Shown here piece by piece: positions 34,411 to 44,732 of a stretch of 64,000 nucleotides of DNA (its first letter is position 1; every line of letters starts with the position of its first letter). Made by a program: the position numbers and the translations under genes. Below the pieces are notes generated by a model that worked only from the letters and a program-made list of their open reading frames with translations, did not search any database and was not told where the DNA came from. Source of the stretch: Taxillus chinensis (lineage: Eukaryota > Streptophyta > Magnoliopsida > Santalales > Loranthaceae); NCBI GenBank assembly GCA_023512835.1, contig CM042092.1, positions 48,140,400 to 48,204,399 of the forward strand. The letters are read 5' to 3'.

Positions 34411-35547
34411 TCACTGGGAAATAAATCGGGCAATATAATTCAGTTGCCCTAGGAATCCTCTAACCTCCTTGATGGTCCGTGGTGGTGGCATCTCTTGGAT
34501 AGCTCGAACTTTATCTGGATCGATTTCCACTCCTTTTTGGCTCACAATGAAACCCAACCGTTTTCCCGACATGGCTCCGAAAGTGCACTTTTCGAGGTTC
34601 AATTTCAGTTGATATTTCGTAGCCTGTTGAAGAGCTTGCATGAGTACTTCGATATGATCTTCGGTGCTTCGAGATTTGGCTATCATGTCGTCCACATATA
34701 CCTCGACTTCTTTGTGCGTCATGTCGTGGAATAGGGTCACCATGGCTCGGCGATAGGTTGCCCCTGCATTCCTCAGGCCAAAAGGCATCACGTTATAGCA
34801 AAAGGTGCCCCAAAGTGTCGTGAATGTGGTCCTCTCTTTGTGTTCGGGGGCCATACGAATTTGATTATAGCCCGAGAAACCATCCATGAAGGAGAATAGG
34901 GCATGTTTTGCTGTATTATCCACTAAGGTATCAATATGAGGAAGCGGGAAGTTGTCTTTCGGACTGGCCCAATTCGGATCTCTATAGTCGACACACATGC
35001 GTACTTTGCCTCCTTTCTTTGGTACTGGTACAACATTAGCGACCCATTCGGATAGTGGGAGACACTTAGGAAACCTGCATCCCATTGCTTTTTGACTTCT
35101 TCTTTAATCTTTAGTATCATCTCTGGCCTCATTCTTCGTAATTTCTACTGTACTGGCTTGCACTCTGGCTTCACGGGTATGTGATGTTGCACTATATCTG
35201 TGTCTAATCTGGGCATATCGTGGTATGACCATGCAAAAATGTCGATGTAGCTTCTTAACAGCTCGATTAACTTCCTCCTGATGTCAGTAGCTATCAAAGA
35301 CCCCACCCTCAATTCTTTTGGTTCGGCTGTCGTCCCCAAATTCACTGTTTCTACTGGGTCTTCACTTGGAATGGATAAACGGTCTTCCCTTTCCAATAGG
35401 CGTATAATCTCCCGTGGTAGCTCAGGTGTCTCTTCTATCTCATTCTCATCAGCTTCAAACACGGGCTACTCCCAGTTTGGACTTTGGTCAAACCTTTGGC
35501 ATCTCGTTTCGCTTTCGCATACTATGTTTTCATTGACATTGTGATAC
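34411..35547 (-). pseudogene. Ogre B reverse transcriptase (full-length position)
   Basis: From the probable splice site at 35547, the frame runs to 35145 with an in-frame TAG at 35463-35465 (after SPNWE) and another right after KPECKPVQ (35145-35147); both fit CAG-to-TAG changes. It continues with RRMRPEMILKIKEEVKKQ (35132 and down), a shift near 35070, then 35085-34411 uninterrupted: VPVPKKGGKVRMCVDYRD, FMDGFSGYNQI (first catalytic Asp), WGTFCYNVMPFGLRNAG, and YVDDMIAKS (catalytic Asp pair). It would copy element RNA into DNA. Unit C lies inside this stretch. Confidence 0.87.
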
Positions 35548-35728
35548 CTGTTTATAAGAGAATGACAAGTTGGTAACCAAATATGATATGCATATGTGAT
35601 GAATGGAATGCACCATGAAAGATTTGAAAAACACATTTTATTAGAAGGTTTAAGGAAAAACAAATGTTCACAGCTTCAAAGTACATTAAAATAGAATACA
35701 TTAGATCCCAGCGACCCGTAAGCATTAC
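35548..35728 (-). other. Probable intron between protease and RT
   Basis: On the minus strand a GT at 35728 (ATAAT|GTAATG) and an AG at 35548 (TCTCTTATAAACAG|GTATC) bound 181 bp of A/T-rich sequence that ends in a pyrimidine-leaning tract. The upstream frame (35958-35728, with AELDTNEHAPSKMV) hits a stop two codons inside this stretch. Joining the two sides restores an open frame into YHNVNENIVCESE and onward to RT. Ogre elements are known for an intron at just this place. Splice sites are predicted by eye. Confidence 0.6.
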
Positions 35729-36111
35729 ATTATGGGGAGGTCCAGGCTGGTCCAATTGTTCAATGGCTGGTTGGGTTCTTCTCGCACTAACTGAACCATC
35801 TTGCTTGGTGCATGCTCATTTGTGTCTAATTCGGCTACAGTCCCCGTCTTGGGCTTAGGTTGGCTCTTATGGATAAACCCTCCACTCCAGAATGTAACAT
35901 TCAAAGGGGGAAAGCTTCTCCTTTCTTCTTGTACTGGCCTTTTCTGCAATCTTGCCATTCTGACTTCTCTCTTCTTGATAGCTTCCCTCTGTCTGTCAGC
36001 TTTTGTAGGGACGTAGCCTAGCCCAAATTTTTCGGTATTTTCTCGGATGGTCGGGGTTTCGAATCCCTTGAGCCGTCGGGCCTAATCCTTGCCCCGGTTT
36101 GTACCCCTGTT
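35729..36111 (-). pseudogene. Ogre B protease-RT linker
   Basis: Minus-strand 35958-35729 is a hydrophilic stretch (RPVQEERRSFPPLNVTFW, TVAELDTNEHAPSKMVQL) ending at the probable intron. 36111-35959 connects to the protease across a frame change and reads LGYVPTKADRQREAI-type sequence. No known domain. Confidence 0.5.
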
Positions 36112-36114
36112 TGA

Positions 36115-36864
36115 TCATAGTGGCTGCAACCATTTTTGCCGCCTTCGAGAGACGATGGTCCAGGGGCAAGCGACATTCACCATCTTAAAAGCCCGATAGG
36201 AGCATTCTGGCACATCTTCGTTGCTTTCAACATAAGGGACTGATGCCGGTTTGGTGACGAGGAAACTTGTCTCTCCAGAGATGCAGATGAGCTGGTCCCC
36301 CATTACAAACTTCATCTTTTGGTGGAGAATGGACGGCACTGCCCCTGCCATGTGGATCCAGGGTCTTCCCAGCAAACAGCTGTAATATGGAGTGATGTCC
36401 ATTACCTGAAATTCCACCGTAAAAGTAGTTTGCCTAATCATGAGTGGAATATCCAGAGTTCCCACCACGTCACGCTTTCCTCCATCGAATGCCCGTACCT
36501 TCATCGTACAGGGACACATATAGGATGCGTCAATTGGAAGTTGCTGCAGTATATGCAAGGGCATAATGTTCAAGGCCGAGCCGTTGTCAATGAGTACGCG
36601 GGCTATGGTGTGCTCCTTGCATTTGACCGTGATGTGCAAAGCTTTTATATGTCCTTTCCCTTCTTGGGGTAGCTCGTCATCTCCAAAGCTAATGACGTTG
36701 TTCATGATGAGGTTACTGGCGATTCCGTCAACATTTGCCACTGAGACGGTCGGTGGAACATAGGCTTGGCTCAGAACTTTTAGCAGTGCTTCCCGGTGAG
36801 GTTGGGAATCCATCATTAATGAGAGCAAGGAGATGCGGGCCGGTTGTCGGCTTAGCTGATCCAC
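36115..36864 (-). pseudogene. Ogre B aspartic protease
   Basis: 249 codons, about residues 70-190 forming a retroviral-type aspartic protease: the active-site phrase is ARVLIDNGSALNIMPLHIL (Asp-Asn-Gly-Ser, the usual form in the Tat lineage rather than Asp-Thr-Gly), with later CLLGRPWIHMAGAVPSILHQ. It would release gag and pol proteins from the precursor. The C-terminal 15 residues look shifted. The upstream frame 37236-36880 (Lys/Glu-rich, PEATKRGTPITEEETTEFL) is the linker from gag. Confidence 0.85.
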
Positions 36865-36879
36865 AATATTATACTCGCT

Positions 36880-37591
36880 CTATTTCATGAATTTCAGAAA
36901 TTCTGTGGTCTCTTCTTCAGTGATTGGTGTTCCTCTCTTTGTTGCCTCCGGTGTTGACTCAGTGTCTTGTTCTACAGCTTTTTCCTTTCTTGCTTTGTCG
37001 GCCATATCGGGGCATATGCCCGACCGCTCCTGGTTTTCTTTTCGGTCCGCGGTGGCTCCCTGTACTACTTCACAACCGTAGTTCCATGGGACTGCCTTAT
37101 CGGTCTTATAAGGGAAAGGAGCAGGAACACCTATGGTGAGAGGTGCAATTCCCTGCGGTAGTTGTGGGCTTCCGGTTCTCCCCCTCTTGTCCTGGCACGA
37201 GACTTGAGGCATGGATAGTGAGAGGCTTGATTCCATGTGGCGATAACGGGATCTCTGCAGCCTTAACGTTTAAGACAAGGGGTGTAGGCACCCATGGCGA
37301 TTTGAGGGAATCATCTCCTTGGATCATGTGGCTTTGGTTGTCCATTCCCCCTCTAGAGAATTCAATCATCCTTTGGTCTATGAGCTTTTGCACCACCTTG
37401 GAAAACTCAGTACATTCTGCGATGTCATGTCCCCGTGACATTTTATGATAAAGGCATTTTTTCTCCAACTTTGTCCCCTTCTCTGTCTTTAATGTGTCGG
37501 GAGCAAGTATATATCCATATTCCTGCAGCAGGGTAAACAAATAGCTTTTCTCCATTTGTATTTGTGAAACTTTCTCTAGCCGTCCTTCCAT
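36880..37591 (-). pseudogene. Ogre B gag C-terminal region and linker to protease
   Basis: 37591-37106 has a Cys/His cluster, CLYHKMSRGHDIAECTEF, similar to the second Cys/His segment of Tat gag proteins. It is followed by a linker and a shift to 37236-36880. This lies between gag and protease in the polyprotein order. Confidence 0.65.
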
Positions 37592-39202
37592 TTGTGATAC
37601 CTGGCCACGTCATGGGAATGTTCGGAAGCGGATTACTATTCACATTTGGTGTCCCCGCCAGTGCGGAAAAATCCAGCCACTTTGCATCCTTTAATGCCTG
37701 AACCTTCCTTTTGAAGGTGATACAGTTTTCGATATCATGTCCAGCTCCACCTGCATGATATTCACACCTGGCATCTGGCTTATACCAAGCCGGGGGAGGA
37801 GTCTTTATTTCTCCCAAGGGTATAGGGGTTACCAACCTTGCCTCTAAGAGCTTGGGGTATAATTCTGCATAAGTCATTGGAATTGGATCATACTCTTGTC
37901 GTGGTCGACGAGAAGCCTGATTCGCTCCTGCTTGCTGGGTCGGGGCCCTCGGTTGCCCCTGTCCTTGGAATGAGGGTCCTGGTCCCTCTTGACTTGCTGG
38001 CCTTGGTTGCTCTATGTAAGGTGCTCTTGGTTGAAATGGATTAGGTGTCATGGGATATGGAAATGGAACCCCTCCCTGTGGCAAGTATGGCATGAATGGG
38101 GGAGGTGGTGCAGGTGCAGCGTAGGCGGCCACAGGTGACCCTCTATAGCACCCTGGTGCTTGGTAGAATGTTGGTTGTATCGGCGGGTGCGATGGGTATA
38201 CCAGGTTGGTTTCATTTTCTTTCCTTTTTGCTGGTGGTTGAAACCGTTTTGATGCCTCAGCTGCATCTCCCTTCAGCTTTCCTCTTTTAATTCCACTTTT
38301 TACACGTTCACCGGATGCGACCAAGTCTGCAAAGCTGTTGGAGACGTTACCGATCAACTTCTCATAGTAGACACCTTTTAGTGTGTTGATAAAAAGAGTA
38401 GTGAGTTCTCTTTCGGTAAGGGGAGGTTGGACCTCCACACCGCCTCTCTCCATCTTCGTGCATAATCTTTGAAATTCTCTTCGGATCCCTTCTCCATAGA
38501 CTGCAGGGTTAGTCGATCTAGTGCCAGCTCGGTGACATGTTTGTACTGTGCCAAGAAGGAAGTAGCTAATTCCTTCCATGTCTTAATGTGGTTTCCATTC
38601 AGTTGAAAATACCAGCGAAGGGATGCCCCAGTTAGGCTTTCCTGGAAACAATGCATGAGGAGCTTGTCTTCACTAGCATAAGTGGCCATCTTTTGACAAT
38701 ACATGGCCAGATGTGTCTTCGGACATCGTGTCCCGTTGAATTTTTCAAAATCTGGCATTTTGAATTTTGGCGGTAGCACCACTCCAGGGACTAAGCATAA
38801 GTCTTGTGGGTTGGTCATACCATAGCTGTCAATGCCTTCTACGGCCTTCAATCTTTCCTCGAGTCGGCGTAGAGCGAGCGACTCAATATTTTCCTGAGGA
38901 GCTGGGGAACCCACCGCTTCCATTACATTTCCTGGTGCGGGCATAGTGAAATGAGTTTGATTTGGGGTAGGAGGTTGTGCCATAGCAGGATGGTATGTGG
39001 GTGCCTGGCTTGGAGCCAGGTTGGGTGACTGAACAGCCTCCTGTCCTTGCTCGTGATGGTGATTGGTAGTTCCCCCAGTCGGAATTCTTCCTCTTTCTTC
39101 AGTCAATTTTGTGAGCATTTCCATTATTGCAGACATTTGCCCCTGTAGGGTTTGTTGTGACTGTTCCAACCCCATGAGTCTGTTCTCTGTTTCTTCTGCC
39201 AT
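37592..39202 (-). pseudogene. Ogre B gag
   Basis: ATG at 39202 (MAEETENRLMGLEQ), then a coil-forming N-terminus, a Pro/His-rich stretch, then the conserved capsid core: ESLALRRLEERLKAVEG, VLPPKFKMPDFEKFNGT, CFQESLTGASLRWYFQL, FKDYARRWRE. The frame changes near 38450 and continues on 38579-37443 with VEVQPPLTERELTTLFINTL, a Pro/Gln-rich region, and the Cys/His segment CEYHAGGAGHDIENC. It forms the particle that packages element RNA. Copy C has the same region (55694-56599) without this shift, so one missing or extra base at about 38440-38460 is the break. Confidence 0.88.
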
Positions 39203-39603
39203 TGGTCGCGGTTGAGGTATTTGATTGCGCCGGGATCTGAGATTGTAAGAGTGCGCAATCCTGGAGGGAGGCTGCTACCCACCTGGGTACAAGGGAACTT
39301 TTATTTGATTTTTCATTTGATATGCATGTATGCATGAATGTCTATGCAGGGGGTTAAAGAAACAAACAACTTTATTGCAAACAAAACACACAATATAAAC
39401 ACTCAATGCAAACGTACAATGCTGAAATGCCATGTAAAATGGAAGCTATCACTACGTGATCTTAAGGCATTCTTCCAGTCATCTCCTAAGGAGCACGATG
39501 CCTTTTTCTCTGGGGTGGTCGTTTACCCGCTTCCTCCCTCTGCTTCATTATCGTCTCGATCTGTTTTTCCCTCACTGCACCTTTGAAGAGCTCCTTCTAG
39601 AGA

Positions 39604-40864
39604 TGCTTCTAGCCTCTGGACCTCTTTGCCTTAAAGTTTGATTCTCTTGGAGGATAGCCTTCATGTCCGGTTAGCTGTGGCTTGTGTTGTGCCCTCCAAG
39701 ATATGTATCTTTGGGAAAACACCAGGTTTTGAACTATTGGGTTGAATCTTGTGTGGTGTGGACCATGCTTGATACATCTTCTTGCCTTCTGTGAGCATGG
39801 TTCTGCTGTAACTGAAGTCACACTCTTCCATGCCAAAGAGCACGAGAATAATCTGATGACGCCCCACTTGTCTTCCCACCTGCAGTGGTGCATATGCAGT
39901 TCCTCCCCAGGGACCTAAAAGTGGAACCCAATTGTAGTCCCCGCAGCTATATGTCATGGAGACCACTGGCATCTAGGGAGCAGTCCAGGTAATGTCAGCT
40001 TCTGTGAGGTTCCCCAACTTCTTTTTCCAGCTTTCAAAGTCTTTTGGTAGGCTCCACTTGCCTGAGCGAATATCTAGTAGTGTTGTGGCCGGTACTTGAT
40101 AAACAGCAGGGAAACGATGAACACTACAGGGGAAATGACCTTGCAACCAAGTACATAGGAGAGGTAAGCACCCCATGAACTGTCCCGAGCCTTTACTCCT
40201 TAGGTAAGTAAGAGATCGGATGGTTTTAGCCAAGATAGCAGGAGTAGGGTCACATCCTTTGAGCACCTGCTGGACCAAATCTACAATTGCCCCATCAATG
40301 TGGGCCGGTATCCTCGGGAAAATGACTAGCCCATATATAGCTAGTGTAAGCAATTTGTGTGCCTCCGCTTCCGTTGCAGTTTGTATTATTTCTTTGATTG
40401 TTGCCCATGGAAGATATTCGCGCCCACCGTAAGTTGTGACCGCCGGTGAGTCCTATACTGGCTTTCCCACAATCTCAGCAAAGGCCCTTCGGCATGACCT
40501 TCTGGCTCGCGCGATAGATTTTCATTTTGTTTTCCACGGGGATATCCAGTAATCTTATGTATTCTTCTACTGTGGGAACAAGATCTAGGCTGTTGAAGTT
40601 GAAGCACCGCTGTCGAGGTTCCCAGAAATAAATGGCTGCCCCCAGCATATCCGTATCGGCTAGTAGCTCAGTTACATGGAGCAAATCCCCAAACTGTTGT
40701 ATGTATATGCTTTTCCTTTCGTCTGACCACTGCTTCCATATTGTTTGTACCTCCTTAGTGTAGTCCAGCTGATCTTCTATGACAACATGTTCTGCCTTGT
40801 AGGCCTCTCCTGGCGGGAAATCTCCAAGGCGAAGTTGAATGTCTCCCGATGCTTGGGCCACCAC
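39604..40864 (-). pseudogene. Ogre B extra ORF1 upstream of gag
   Basis: Known Ogre elements have an ORF of unknown role between leader and gag; this is its position. 40864-40475 reads LGDFPPGEAYK, YIQQFGDLLHVTELLAD, FWEPRQRCFNFNSLDLVPTVEEY. 40353-39973 (one frame over) reads LAIYGLVIFPRIPAHID, GSGQFMGCLPLLCTWLQGHF, and ends at TAG (39973-39975). The same frame continues 39972-39661 (WVPLLGPWGGTAYAPL). It resembles the domain of unknown function common in plant Ty3 elements upstream of gag. It is interrupted by a shift at about 40360-40475 and the TAG. Confidence 0.7.
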
Positions 40865-41544
40865 TGTGACAGTCTCCTTGTCCTAAAGGCCTTTTAGGAG
40901 ATAACTGAAAGTTGTCATGCCTATATGAATGATGAATGTCATGTTATGCATGATGACAGGTTAGGATGACAAGTTAATATATATCAAGGTAGGTAGACAG
41001 GATAAAGAATAAACCAATTGTAAAAAAAAACAGTTAAATGTGCAGGGGATGACTTAAGGACTACCCTACAAAACAAAGGTTAGCATGGCATGGAATGAGC
41101 AAACAAAATGTGGGCCAATACCCCTGATAGGCTTTTATTGCTACCCCTATCTTATTCGTTGGCTCCCAAACTTCCTCAATAGAGGGCTCCGTACACCATG
41201 GGATTTATCGGAGGGGGATCTTAAAAGGACGTGCCTTAAAAGAACCTCAAGCTTGAGTGAGGAGTCCTAGGCCCTATTGCGGATAATGATCAACGCGTTG
41301 GGGACCGTACTGAACCTCGCTAACCTAAATTGTGCTAAACCCGGGTATAGGGTTATGCATGTATGCAACAAGTATGGAAAACAGTAAATCACCACTATCG
41401 TGGTAGTTAAAGCGTATAAATAAATTACAGTAAATATGAGCAACAATCAAACAATTTAGCACAACAGTTAAATATATACAACAATATAATTCAAATAACC
41501 TCCTAATCCTTAGTTCTAGACCTAACTCTCTAAAGTGTTCATAA
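40865..41544 (-). other. Ogre B untranslated leader
   Basis: Between primer site and ORF1. The part 41085-41345 (GGCTTTTATTGCTACCCCTA, TCCGTACACCATGGGATTT, TTAAAAGGACGTGCCTTAAAAG, CTCAAGCTTGAGTGAGGAGT) matches the leader of copy C at 54540-54780 in inverse orientation, so leader sequence is better conserved than much of the LTR. No gene seen. Confidence 0.65.
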
Positions 41545-41562
41545 TCCCCAGCAGAGTCGCCA
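41545..41562 (-). other. Ogre B primer binding site
   Basis: Minus-strand TGGCGACTCTGCTGGGGA, two bases inside the 5' LTR; copy C has TGGCGACTCTGCTAGGGA at 54307-54324. This is the arginine-tRNA-type primer site described for Ogre elements, as far as I recall. Confidence 0.75.
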
Positions 41563-41564
41563 GC

Positions 41565-44462
41565 TGTCATCACTGGTTTTCGTCCGGGCCCTTTTGGGGT
41601 GAGCTCAAACTAAACCAATGGTGAGAAATTTTAGAGTCGCCACCAACTGTTTTTGGGGTACAGTTGGATACACTCTACTTTGAGTAGTTTTAAGTGTATG
41701 GTCTGCGTTATCAGAGATGGGTTCGGGAGTTGGTTACATGTAGGGAAGGATTAGCACCCCTACAGCGCCCTTTCGGTATCTAATTTAGGAGGAGGAGGTT
41801 TTATTTTATTCATACTGCCATGACTGAGCTAAGTTAAAAAGTTTATGATTTTTATTTGGCTAAGTTATTTATTAAAGTCATGGTTAAAATGGATTTATCC
41901 TAAATTTCTAAAGGGAATCCTAAAGGTTTTGGATTTTTGAAGTGGATAATGAGATCCTAGGGATTGGTTTGTTTTTTGGTTTTGCTCTTGGAAATTGAAA
42001 TCCTAAAAAATATTTGTTTATTTTTCCTCCTTTTTTTTGGGTTTGAGTTAGAACATGCATTTTGTGTTTGTTTTTCTATATTTTTTTGTTGTTTTTTTTT
42101 GTTTTTGTTGGAAGACATTTGGAAAACATTTTATGAAAACAGTTTCAAAACATGTTGTTGAAGAGATTTAAAAAAACATGTTATTTAAAAAACGTTTTGT
42201 TTTGTTTTGTTTTTTTTTTGCTTGTTTTTCTGTTTTGTTTTGTTTTGTTTTTGTTTGTTTGTTTGTTTGTTTTGTTTTCTTTTTTTTTTTGAAAACATTT
42301 TGAAAATTATTTATTGAAAATGTTTTGAAGAACATGTTTGTTGTTTTTTTTTTGAAATTGAAAAGGCATATATCAAAATAGATGTGGAGTGTGTGAGTGT
42401 GACATCCACAAAAATAAAATCACTCTTTTTTTCTTTTCTTTTTGTTGCTTTTCATCTTCTCCTTTTGCTCTCTCCTTTCTTTTTTTTTTCTTCTTTTTTT
42501 TTTTACTATACTTTACATATTACAACATACACATAGGAAGGAATACAGGAAAACACAATGAAAAAGGCTGAAAAGGGATTACACCAAATATAGATAAGCT
42601 CAAAAACGAAAATTAGACAAAATGCTAAAAAAACAATTACACCAAATATAGATACAAATAAACTGAAAAAGTAGTGAAAAGATAAGGGCTGAACCGACTT
42701 TGAAGCTTTGCAACGCCAATCTTCTGCTTGAGCTCCCGCCGGCGCTGATAGTCACTTGCTCGACTCGGAATTGACAGATCTGACAGTGGGACTTATGAAG
42801 AGACTTCCCTGGTGTTTGGAGATAGGAGGGCTGAAGTTGGAGTTTGCAAGGAGTGGATGAGTGATCTCTTATGATGATGATTCTGGGATTCTGTATTTTT
42901 TTGGGTTTTCCAGGAGGAAGCTGGGGCGTTTTTTTTTGTTGATGAGGCTGGGGCGTTTTCTGATGATGATGAGGCTAGTTTTGATGATGAGACTGGTTTT
43001 TCCCTTTTTTTTTGAATTTCTCTCCTTTCTTTCTTTTCCTTTCTCTCTCTGTGTTTTTTTTGTTTTTTTTGCCCTGTCTGCACTGGGATGAGGAAGGGAT
43101 GAAAAAGGGTACAGGTTTTTTTTCCTTTTTTGCAACGAATTCCTTTTTTTTCCCCCTCTTTTTCGATGGAACTGCAGACTGCATCTTAAAGGGCTGCCGA
43201 AAGTTTTTGGCTGGACTGTCATTAATTGTAGCATTTAATGCTGCATTATTGATTTCTTCATTTTCATCCAGGTCTTGTGCAATCTGTCGGGTGCATTATT
43301 ATTTCCAGCTCCATTAATTTGCAGATCAGTGTCTGGTCGGGTGGTCAGTGTGTGCGGGAAAAGGGGAACTCGTGATTTGCCTTTTTGAATTTGTAGTTTA
43401 GCAGCACATGTGACCGACAGGTATTCAAAATAATGTTTTGTCAGATGGCCAGCGCATAAAACAAGCCCCGTGAACGACCAGCGAGAGGAAAAAAGGAAAC
43501 CCGTGAGAAAAAGCCGACGCGAAAAGCCAGCAAGAAAAAATCAGCGAAGGCAAAAAAAGGGTCAGAGGTTCGAAGTGTCGGCAGGTCGAAGCGTCGGCAG
43601 GTCGAAGTGTCGGCAGCGAGGCTTTGAGGGTCGAAGGGTCGGGGGTGGAAAGCGTACGGGTGCCACGGGTCGAAGGCGTCGTAGCGAGGCTTCGAGGGTT
43701 GCGGGCGTCGAAGTGTCGGCAGCGAGGCTTCGAGGGTCGAAGGGTCGAAGGTCAGAAATCAGCAGGTCAACGGGGCTTCGAGGCTTCGGGGCTTCGAGCT
43801 TCGGGACTTCGGGGCTTCGAGCTTCGGGGCTTCGAGGCTTCGATCTTCGGGACTTCGGGGCTTCGAGCTTCGGGCTTCGAGGCTTCGAGGTTCGGGACTT
43901 CGGGGCTTCGAGGCTTCGAGCTTCGGGGTCAATGGGTCAAAGTGTCGGCAGGTCAACGGTCAACGGTCAACCCCCCCTTTTTTTTAATTACCTTTTTACC
44001 CCCACCAAAAATGCAAAAATGGATAACCTTCCAGGAATTGTTTGGGGAGATCCGTATTCGCTTACATAGGCATTTTGAAGAGTTTCGCATGATCACTTTT
44101 GCGGGCAGTTTGACCAGGGGTATTGACCGTCTTTTGGCAAGTTTGACTTTTTCCAACGAAAGTTATTTTGGCCATAACTTCTTCATTTTAAGTCCGATTT
44201 GAGCTTGGTCAAGTGCGTTGGTCTCGAATTTTCATCCTCCATCACCTGGTGTTGGTCTTGGGGCGCTTCAAGGACTTGTAGCAAAAGTCATTAATTTTGA
44301 ACTCCCCCATCCGTGTCAATTGTATCCATCTCGTGCCGATTGGGGTAGACCATTCCTTGGAAATATGGGATCATTGTGGACCTGTTCAATAAGGTATATG
44401 GCATGGGCAGAAAGGTACATCAAATGGGGTTAGTATGTCCAACCCGGACAAAATAGGGTCCT
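41565..44462 (-). repeat. Ogre copy B: 5' LTR
   Basis: 2.9 kb, colinear with 8722-11616. T-rich 42000-42510, GAT-rich 42860-43000, TTCG minisatellite 43570-43950. On the minus strand begins TGTAGGACCC and ends AGTGATGACA. Confidence 0.88.
43570..43950. repeat. TTCG-rich minisatellite in the second Ogre B LTR
   Basis: The same short units as 10720-11100 but with rearranged order, for example more GAGCTTCGGG units here. Such unit shuffling between sister LTRs shows fast repeat turnover since insertion. Confidence 0.8.
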
Positions 44463-44508
44463 ACAGCTGCCCCTCTTTGTGCACTGTTTGTATACAAACA
44501 ACGTACAA
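44463..44508 (-). other. Internal (purine-tract side) Ogre sequence outside the 5' LTR
   Basis: These 46 bases are identical to 11617-11662, the first internal bases beside the 3' LTR, including the purine tract. A simple insertion should show host sequence here. After 44508 the sequence changes abruptly to the Athila-like LTR. Confidence 0.8.
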
Positions 44509-44732
44509 AGAAATATGATAGATGAAGTGATTTGGCTAGTGTCCATGAGATGAAATTGCCTAAAAACCTGCCAAAACAGCTCAAAAACACACACATATAT
44601 ATATATATAGGCCAAGCAATCTTCCTAGGGTGTTAGAGCAAATATCTAAGAAATATGAATGAATTAAGCTCTAATCATGCTCTTTAATACCCTAAATATG
44701 CACTAGAATAATGGCATAAATGCACGTTATCA
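44509..44732 (-). mobile_element. Athila-like element: 3' LTR, right part
   Basis: Continues the LTR begun at 7908-8721; ends GCACGTTATCA at 44732 (minus strand TGATAACGTGC). A short (TA)n lies at 44594-44609. Together the two parts give about 1.04 kb, possibly with some sequence lost at the Ogre junction. Confidence 0.6.

Larger units (their letters stand above)
32041..34812 (-). repeat. Ogre B pol repeat unit C (2772 bp)
   Basis: The first copy in transcription order. It is continuous on its upstream side with the intact start of RT (34813-35547) and is therefore the original position; units B and A repeat everything from RT phrase WGTFCYN to the end of integrase plus about 50 bp. Confidence 0.92.
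8722..44462 (-). mobile_element. Ogre/Tat-lineage Ty3/gypsy retrotransposon, copy B (whole element)
   Basis: Minus-strand element with LTRs at 41565-44462 (5') and 8722-11616 (3'). Order on the minus strand: primer site, leader, ORF1, gag, protease, probable intron, RT, RNase H, archaeal-type RNase H, integrase, long 3' noncoding region, purine tract. The total is 35.7 kb, of which 12.9 kb is an inserted Sirevirus and about 5.5 kb is two extra pol segments, so the founding element was about 17 kb. The extra ORF before gag, tandem RNase H domains and large size are known Ogre/Tat features. Coding regions are interrupted in many places, so the copy is non-autonomous as read. Just outside the 5' LTR lies 46 bp of internal sequence (44463-44508) instead of a target duplication. 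Confidence 0.9.
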
